This document shows positions 57,121-64,000 of a DNA stretch of 64,000 nt, in pieces. A program made the translations under genes and the position numbers. The DNA lies in contig JAJTUP010000008.1 in NCBI GenBank assembly GCA_021399435.1, positions 1,612,001 through 1,676,000 of the forward strand, written 5' to 3'. This stretch comes from Diaporthe sp. PMI_573. Taxonomy: Eukaryota > Ascomycota > Sordariomycetes > Diaporthales > Diaporthaceae. The notes beneath the pieces were generated by a model that was not told where the DNA came from, did no database searches, and saw only the letters and a list, made by a program, of their open reading frames with translations. The number at the start of each line of letters is the position of its first letter. Position 1 is the stretch's first letter.

Positions 57121-57630
57121 CCGGGGGACCGAGTAAATGGTACATCTTCGACACTGATCAACATCGTCATGATCGTCGTGACCATGGACGACGAACAAGA
57201 CGAGGAGGATCTGGCGATATAACATTTAAGGAGACATGTCGACAAGCTCGGTCCCAGAGTTTACGGGATACATGTCAGCAATGATGGGGATCTCCTCTCT
57301 ACATCTTCGGACGCCGAAGATGTTGGCATGCAGGCTGTCAATTATCCCTTGTTGTCCCATTTTGGAAACCTTGAGAAAGTCAAGACTATCCAACGCCATG
57401 ACCTGAGCAAATAACTACAGCCCGAAGTTGATATCGTGGAGTACACAGACCCAAGCAAGGAGGACATTCAACACGAGAAGCTGGTTTTCAATTACATTTG
57501 CCTTTCTTCTTCCATCGAATTCCTGTATGATATCCCGGACTTGCGGACTAGAGTCATCCGGCGCTGGTGTCAAGTCTGTTATACGGGATCTTCCCGTCTT
57601 GACCAAGACATACTGCAGGGGGGTGAGTGA
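57121..57630 (+). pseudogene. Fungal kinase-like protein remnant with in-frame stops
   Basis: A single plus-strand frame (codons starting at 57121) reads like protein for ~510 bp but has TAA near 57220 and TAA near 57412. Recognisable pieces are HVDKLGPRVYGIHVSNDGDL, VNYPLLSHFGNLEKVKTI, QPEVDIVEYTDPSKED and EKLVFNYICLSSSIEFLYD. These resemble the region just before the kinase core of the large fungal-specific protein-kinase-like family. That family has a VDLVEYTD...KLVFKYYF signature, as I recall it. The kinase core itself is missing. It ends around a splice-like GGTGAGT at 57621. Confidence 0.55.
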
Positions 57631-58098
57631 GAAAGAAGATCAACTGAGACACCAGCACACGGCGCATGTAAATGCGAGACACTAAGATTTGGCCGAGACA
57701 CCAGCCAACTGAATCTCTGGGATGTTCGATAGTTACCAGGGTCTTTGCGTTGCTTTTCAAGAAGATCTGCAGAAAAGAAGATAGCATCCTCAGATGTGGT
57801 CGTACTTGTCCAGCGTCTGGTACACACGCTGCTAATCCTCTAGGTTGTGCACTGCATTATTGATCTTGAACTATTTCGTTCTGGAGCTCTCTTCTATCCT
57901 TTCTCGCGTGATTACTTGCCCAAAATTACTGGTCACGGACTGACTGACCATCCCTTACTCATCTAGTCATTCCTTTAGTGTTTTGCGGTCTCCCAGCGAT
58001 CTACTTTAGACTCGATGCCGGCCCTATTCGGCTATCTGTTGAGCTACCGAGAAGCTCATGAGCCCTTCTTCTCCATGATCATATGTTCTTCTTTTGTA
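57631..58098. other. Region upstream of the GT32 gene
   Basis: This is the GT32 promoter, with a possible tail of the kinase remnant. An alternative upstream ATG for the GT32 gene lies at 58015. Confidence 0.5.
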
Positions 58099-59130
58099 AT
58101 GGAGAACAAAAAACAGTCAATGGCTGTCTGGCAGCGGCCACACCGAATTCCCTCCGCGAGGGATATCGCAATCGTCTTTGTCCTTTTATTGCTGTTGAAT
58201 TACTTCCGAACATGGAGCATCGACTACGCAGCGAGCTCAAGCTCACAAGCGTACACGCAGTCTCCGGAAGCGTCAATGGAACTGGTGGAGATTCCGATAG
58301 ATCCATACGTAGAGATTACAGCCGACAGTCCAGCCGATATTCCAGAAGAGATCCCATTCGAGGTGTCCGACACCCAAATCCCAGTTTCGGTGCCAGCACC
58401 TAGTCAAATACCCAAGAAGATCTGGTACAAGCTGGGAGAAAAGGGGCTGGACTATGATGCACGTAGCTGGACGAGCACATGCATCTCGCAGAACCCTGAA
58501 TACCACGCAGAGCTCCTGACAGACCAGTCCGCCGACGACTTTGTGCGTGAGAAATACGCGGATCGCCCAGACGTTGTAGGGACGTACATGGCTCTCACTA
58601 TACCGATCCTCAAGGCCGACTTGCTGCGGTACCTCCTGCTCTACGCGGAGGGCGGCGTCTGGTTTGACCTTGACGTTTCATGCGAGGGTATACCGATAGA
58701 CGAGTGGGTTCCCGAGGAGTTCAGAGAGGACGTCGGTTTGGTTGTGGGCTGGGAGTTTGACGCCGGCTACGAATTTCTCTTTGAGCGCCAGTTCACAACG
58801 TGGGCCGTCATGGCCAGGAAGGGCGTGCCGCACCTGATGGCCGTGATTCAGGACGTTGTGGAATCGGTGGCTGACGTGGCGAAGGCGAACAACGCCACGA
58901 TTTCGCAGCTCAAGATGGATATGATCGGAGACGTTGTGGAGTTGACCGGGCCGAAGAGGTTCGCTAAGAGTGTCACCGAAAGCGTGGGGGCACCGCTGAA
59001 CGAGACTGGTCGCTGGAATGGGCGGGAGGATTATCATCAGATCCTGGAGCCGAAGCTCGCCGGCGACGTGCTGATTCTTCCGGGGCATTCGTTAGCGGCC
59101 TTATTCAACACGTACGAGGAAGAGGACTAG
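58099..59130 (+). CDS. GT32 (OCH1-like) glycosyltransferase, type II membrane protein
   Basis: The single exon encodes 343 aa from the ATG at 58099, or 371 aa from 58015. With the 58099 start, a TM helix at residues ~19-34 (DIAIVFVLLLLLNYFR) follows a short basic tail, the normal Golgi type II layout. A Pro-rich stem precedes IPKKIWYKLG, the GT32 start motif. The donor-site region is LKADLLRYLLLYAEGGVWFD followed by LDVSC, which contains the DxD metal/sugar-nucleotide motif (about residue 190). OCH1-type enzymes transfer mannose to N-glycan cores, but many fungal paralogues act on other acceptors. The linkage is therefore unknown. No disruption is seen. Confidence 0.85.
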   Translation: MENKKQSMAVWQRPHRIPSARDIAIVFVLLLLLNYFRTWSIDYAASSSSQAYTQSPEASMELVEIPIDPYVEITADSPADIPEEIPFEVSDTQIPVSVPAPSQIPKKIWYKLGEKGLDYDARSWTSTCISQNPEYHAELLTDQSADDFVREKYADRPDVVGTYMALTIPILKADLLRYLLLYAEGGVWFDLDVSCEGIPIDEWVPEEFREDVGLVVGWEFDAGYEFLFERQFTTWAVMARKGVPHLMAVIQDVVESVADVAKANNATISQLKMDMIGDVVELTGPKRFAKSVTESVGAPLNETGRWNGREDYHQILEPKLAGDVLILPGHSLAALFNTYEEED

Positions 59131-59812
59131 TGGAGAGTTGGCTCGTCCTTGGTAGTCCATCACTATGCTGGATCTTGGAAGAATGAATATGGCGGAGACA
59201 CGGCAAAGGAGCAAGGACGGTCATGATAATTTTGCACATGAGATGACAAATAATTCTTGCTAATGCCAATACCAGGTATGATTTATTCACAAGAAAATCT
59301 CTCTTGATCTGCAGCCAGCTGTCTACTTGGTAGGCCACCAGCGATGCATGTTCTGCTTGTCAGAATCGAGGTGACGTTGTCGAGGCCGGAGTCTTGTCCG
59401 TACATCTAAATTTCCGTGGGACAACTCTTCCATAGCCACAGTCTTTGGAAGACTCTGAAATCTCAACAGAGCTTCAGGCGACTTCATGACAATAGAATGA
59501 ATTGCTGAGACAGAACCCAGTGGCGCCTTTGCCATCAGGTTTCAGCTTTTTTCCCCTTGTGACCCAAAACCTTTCACGGATTTCCTCTTCGGAGAAAGTT
59601 TTGGTGTGCCGCCGCAACATTATTGCTCAGTCCTCCAGGGTAATCCCAATCTGCTCGCCCATGGGCAACAAGACACCTCGCAAAATCCAGAGTATTGTAC
59701 GTAGCGGAACATACTATTCGTTTTAAATGCCCAGTCCATCAAGAACAACATCTCCACCGTCTTCTGCCAATCAGCGAGTCACGGTGAATTCAAGCATGGA
59801 GCGTACGTCTGA
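59131..59812. other. Region between the GT32 gene and the membrane-protein pseudogene
   Basis: No conserved gene is seen. Short open frames at 59502-59726 and 59727-59987 are out of frame with the conserved membrane-protein sequence that follows. Confidence 0.45.
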
Positions 59813-61390
59813 ACCACATTCGCCGGCCTCAGACGTAGCACTTCGAATCGTCGCAAGGGATACATTCAAACGCCTTCGCGGGACATCCGCCGTAATGCAG
59901 AAATTTGCGATCTGCCTCGCCGCGGGCATGTCACGGTCCAGTTCGAGCCTGTTGCCACTCTCCCACCGGAACAGGTCGAGTCACTAAACCAGGAGGCCGG
60001 TCACATTGACATGAATTTCTGGGTGGAACGGGCCAGAGTCATCAGGCGTGGCGGCTCTAATTACCAGTGTCTGGCCAACCTGGCCGCGGCACTCGAGCAG
60101 GTCGGACAGCTCACCAACGCAGAGTACGGCGGCGCAGCGGGTGCATTGAGTCTGCTCCCCACAGCGGGAGCTCATCTCGGCGCGCCGTCCAAGGAGATGT
60201 GGATTGTATACAAGCTCGTGCCGCCTGCTGGCATTCTCAGCATGTTCCTCAGCCTAGGGGCGACTATTTGGCCTGACAATACCACTAACTTCGACCTGGA
60301 GAAGACGACTCTTTACGGTGGGCTCATGGCGACTGTGAGCGACAATTCGCATCTCCGTGCTCATGAGGTATTGAAGAGTAAGACATCTGCGTCTGGTTCG
60401 CAAACGGCCGCTGGGGTTGTTCAGGCAGCTTATCTGTTTGCTGAGCGAGTGCGGCGCCGGGCTGAGGAATCTGATACAGGCGGTGACTTTGGCGTCGAAA
60501 CTTGGTTCGGTATCGCCCTGCAAGTCACTTGCAATATTGTCATGCTCGTTCCTATGTGGTTTACACATCAGGGCACTGTGGTCATTTGGTGGTGCAGGGT
60601 AAGTTCATTCTATTCTCTCTTAATAAGAAAAAACAAAGAGATCAATGAGCGCGGTTCTAACCCTGCATCTTTGCTTCAGGCCTGGTGCTGGATGTGGTTT
60701 TGGTACTTTGTCCTCGTCAGCGTCGTATCCATTAGTGAATCGCTCCTAGCTAAACCTTTCAGCAAGAGCTGGACGATGAGGGTATCCCGTGCCCCGACAG
60801 GAATTGCTGTAGACAGGTCCCAACGGATAACTGACCGATCCCGCCAGCCGAACCGCCCTTGAGCACACCAAGAAGGGAATCAGCACGCAGCATCGCATCG
60901 TCATCGATCCTAGCTCGCCGTCGGTATCTTCTTCAAGTTGTTTCTACGTCGTGATATCGGTGGAGGGAATCACGAAGCCACATGCCATCATGAAGACAAT
61001 ATCCAGGGGCTGTGGCGTGGCGGTCTACGCATTTGGCACGGCACTCTTTGCCTCAGCCACGATGATGTCCATCACCGTCGCGCTGATGAACCTCAGTCTT
61101 CTGATCGCAGGCGGCGTCTTGGGCCGCAGTGTAGTCATGTGGATAGCGTCCGAGGTGAACAGAAACGCCAAACCCATCCTCCACGCTGTCGTTACGGACG
61201 CCAACCAGGCCAATGAGTATTTCCACGCCATAGCGGAGCTTCCTCTGTAGATCGAGATTAATGGTGCCATTATTCTCAACGGCGTACCTGTTTGTTCGCA
61301 GAAAAGGATATTTTCTGGCGAAGACATACATAGGGCTCCTGGCGAAACCATTCAATCTTGTGAAGAAGGCCGAGAAGACATCGTGCCGGA
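59813..61390 (+). pseudogene. Fungal-specific multi-pass membrane protein of unknown function, frameshifted
   Basis: Conserved-looking segments run in order but in three frames. Frame 1 (59813-60860, intron 60599-60679, GTAAGT...CTTCAG) has VTVQFEPVATLPPEQVESLN, GGSNYQCLANLAAALEQVGQ, the TM segment VYKLVPPAGILSMFLSLGA, then WMWFWYFVLVSVVSISE. After a shift near 60860, frame 2 gives FYVVISVEGITKPHAIMK and YAFGTALFASATMMSITVAL, ending in TAG at 61248. It reads on as IEINGAIILNGVPV. A second shift gives RRKGYFLAKTYIGLLAKPFN. This resembles a large uncharacterised Sordariomycete membrane family (recalled, not searched). The breaks point to a pseudogene, unless there are sequencing errors. Confidence 0.6.
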
Positions 61391-63094
61391 GTAATCCTGG
61401 GCCACTGCCGGGCATACCACTCGGTCTCCCAGACCAGCCTCACGTACAGCCCCTTTGGCAAACCCGACGGCTCGCCAGCCATGTCTCGAACGGTGAGCGT
61501 CTAGTCATTCTTGGGGTCTGGCGCTGAGTCTGGAGTGGTGGGAGTGTCACGGTAAACCTTTTGATTGTCAATATGCAAGAGGAATTATTGCTCGTCATCA
61601 ATAACACATCATTCGCTTTTGCTGAAAATTTGCTGCAACAAAAAATACGAATTTCCCACGAACATTTCGCTGTCTTCACTTTTGTCGTCGTCGTCATGGT
61701 GTTTGTGCTGCAACGGGTAGCCTAGCAGCCTGCAGGCACACCTGCCGAGGGATATCGCAGTGTGCTTTCGAGCCAAGAACAAATATATGTCCTCGTCAAA
61801 TTAAGGAGTGAGCTGCAGTATAGTGAACAGGATTCTTGAAAATGAGAACTCATTCATGTTTACGGCACTTCGAAAGCTCGGCGATGGCACGGGCCAGGTT
61901 GACGCCGTGCAACCTGACATCATGCATGTCGTCCTTTGATCTGGCGTCCGATAGAAGTATCCCACTTCGGACTAACCTTGGGTCAACTATTCCCCGCCCT
62001 CTCCAACTACGTCTTGACACAGGCTGAGCCCACCGGCCCGTGGATTCTCGGGATTCCCGGCCAAGACAGAGTCGGTATCGGGGTCTTATCCTGGCCGCCG
62101 CGTCTGCAAGGCCATATTGACTTTTATCATAATCCGACGCGGCTCTCGTGATGCATGTTCGCGAATCGTCCGTTATAGCCTTGGTACATTCCCTACTGCG
62201 AGAAGCCAAAGCAACATGACCGTGTCCATCATAGGCCCTTTGGGACCTGGGCTCAACGAATCTTAGGATGACCATTCTTCAAGTTGAACTAGGTTATTGC
62301 TGGGCCATATCCGGCGGCGACTTGCTCCACGGCATGCCGAGCTGTTCTGCGAGCAAAACGGGTACCCCATCTAAGCACCCCCCACCGGCTTGGACCGATC
62401 TGGGGAATCAGGGGTGGCCTGGCACCTGCCCCAGTCAATCGACTCAAACTGGTAACACGAGTGAGTGGACTTTCCTGCAGGGCACTTGGCTCCCGGTGGC
62501 GCTCCTATCACATCAGCCTCCAAATGCCGTCCTCGACGCGGGTCTTCTGGATTTTCCCACAGGGCCCCATTGGCTGCGAACGATTTTCCAGAGTGGGATT
62601 CTCGATCTTGGAGACACGGCGGTAGAGATATCTTCCACGCATGACCCATTGACACACGTGTAGGCTGGCTCGCCCGCATGCTATGAGTGTCTCTGGTGGA
62701 TCCAACTGGTCACTAGTCGATATCGTATCTATAAAGTTTCATGTTGCGAGTAGCTATTGTCCTTTGCCTCTTCATGATCCCGACAGTCCGGCTACGGCTG
62801 TGCAAATGATTGATCCGCACTTCGCCCGAACCTGAGTAGTTCTCGAGAAAGATAGATTTCTTTAAATATTGTCCAGCCCTACCACTTCTGCCCCTTCGAT
62901 ATTGTCTATTCATTCTCAAAAGCCGACTCACTTTTGGCGATGAGACTACACGCCAGGTAGCCTTGCGCGGTCAGTTAAAAAGGGACTATATCCACCTGCC
63001 ATCTAGCACTCGGCCCCTACTTGTACACATTGATTCAACGTCGCACTAATCGACCACTCGCCGTCTTCAACCCGGCAGGAATACGACAGCCAAG
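61391..63094. other. 1.7-kb intergenic region before the P450
   Basis: A few short frames exist at 61836-62663, but none has a recognisable motif. The right end is the P450 promoter. A possible TATA-like ACTATATCC lies near 62984. Confidence 0.45.
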
Positions 63095-64000
63095 ATGCAT
63101 GGAATAACAGACCAAATATTGCATGCGGTGCTTCAACACTGGGCTTCCGCTCTATTTATCATCCTTGCCGCATGGCTCCTACGAAATCGATATCACAACG
63201 GACTCAACAAATATCCCGGGCCACTTTTGGCTTCATTGACAGACTGGTGGAGGTTCGTGGACGTATGGAACCGGCGGCCAGAGCTCACCCATCTCAAACT
63301 ACATGACAAGCATGGAGACGTGGTACGGCTTGGGCCAAACACCTTGTCCTTCGCGGATCCGGCTGCTCTTAAGGCGATCTACGGCTTGAACAAGGGCTAT
63401 ATCAAGGTGAGCATCGTCAGAAGACAAAGAGCTGGCACAGTCAGGAGCAGAGACTGACCAAAAGGTTCAAATCTCGACAGTCCCATTTCTATGTCGTGCA
63501 ACAGGCCGTAGTCAAGGGCCAGTCACAACCGAGTTTGTTCAGCACCGTCGACAATGACTTCCACCAGCAGTTCCGACGCTGCGTCAACTCGGCCTTCGCC
63601 ATGTCGGCCCTTGTGCAATACGAGCCTTTTGTGGATAATACCACGAAACTATTCCTCAAGCAGACAGAGCGTCTGTTCGCAAACAAATCGGAAGGATGCG
63701 ACCTCACTCGCTGGCTTCAGTTCTACGCTTTCGATGTCATTGGCGAGATCACCTACAGCAAGCGCCATGGATTTGTAGAGAAGAACGAGGACATCGACGG
63801 CATCGTGTCATACCTGACCCAGTTGTTCAACTACGTGGCCCCTGTAAGTAAATCAGGACACCTTGATCTTCATGTCGTAAAAACAAGCAGTACGCTGATC
63901 TAATATAAACAGATTGGACAAATACCCCTGCTTGACCGTCTCTTCCTTAAGAACCCCATATACCTCAAGCTCGGTGAATGGGGGATCATCGACGCGACCT
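63095..64000 (+). CDS. Cytochrome P450, N-terminal part (runs off the right edge)
   Basis: Exons 63095-63406, 63481-63843 and 63913 to the end encode the first ~254 residues. Splicing gives GLNKGYIKSHFYVVQQAV and FNYVAPIGQIPLLDRL. An N-terminal membrane anchor (WASALFIILAAWLL) precedes the proline hinge NKYPGPLLASLTDWWRF, the DKHGDVVRLGPNTLSF strand region and LFSTVDNDFHQQFRRCVNSAF. This pattern is typical of fungal CYPs near the pisatin-demethylase group. The I-helix, ExxR and heme-Cys motifs lie beyond the window, so activity cannot be judged. These P450s oxidise small hydrophobic compounds or plant defence molecules; the substrate is unknown. Confidence 0.87.

Overview
The window is nuclear DNA of a filamentous ascomycete, most likely a Sordariomycete. 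The evidence is GT-AG introns mostly of 50-140 nt with CTAAC/CTGAC branch points near the acceptor, mitochondrial-targeted BCKDH E1-alpha and COQ5 genes, a fungal Zds1-type protein, fungal secreted glycoside hydrolases, and long GC-rich intergenic regions with microsatellites. There is no operon structure and I see no tRNA, rRNA or CRISPR array. Gene models were spliced by eye from frame continuity, splice consensus and family conservation.

Left part (1-26.7 kb) is mostly conserved housekeeping: the N-terminal 1571 codons of a Ufd4/TRIP12-type HECT ubiquitin ligase (minus, HECT domain off the left edge), BCKDH E1-alpha (plus), a 49-residue single-pass membrane ORF (plus), COQ5 (plus), a DUF2433 phosphoesterase-like RGG protein (minus), an IroE-like esterase (minus), a Zds1-like PP2A-regulator homologue (minus), and a secreted Cys-module protein with a long Ala/Asp/Asn-rich linker (minus).

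Middle (29.8-52 kb): a secreted GH78 rhamnosidase (plus) tail-to-tail with an amidase (minus); a Cue2-like CUE/DUF1771/SMR endonuclease (plus); then an accessory stretch at 39.4-44.2 kb with a decayed hypothetical gene between two related 15-bp minisatellites, a frameshifted O-methyltransferase and a deleted flavin monooxygenase. An intact NPC1/Ncr1 sterol transporter (plus) follows, then an orphan ORF and a berberine-bridge-type FAD oxidase (plus).

Right part (54-64 kb): a secreted GH36 alpha-galactosidase (plus), remnants of a fungal kinase-like gene, a GT32 OCH1-like glycosyltransferase (plus), a broken multi-pass membrane protein gene, and the first exons of a cytochrome P450 running off the right edge.

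The intact genes serve separate functions: branched-chain amino acid catabolism, ubiquinone synthesis, protein and mRNA quality control, sterol transport and plant-polysaccharide breakdown. The most unusual area is 39.4-44.2 kb, where the dead OMT/FMO pair looks like the remains of a small secondary-metabolism locus. I did not find a convincing new multi-gene system.
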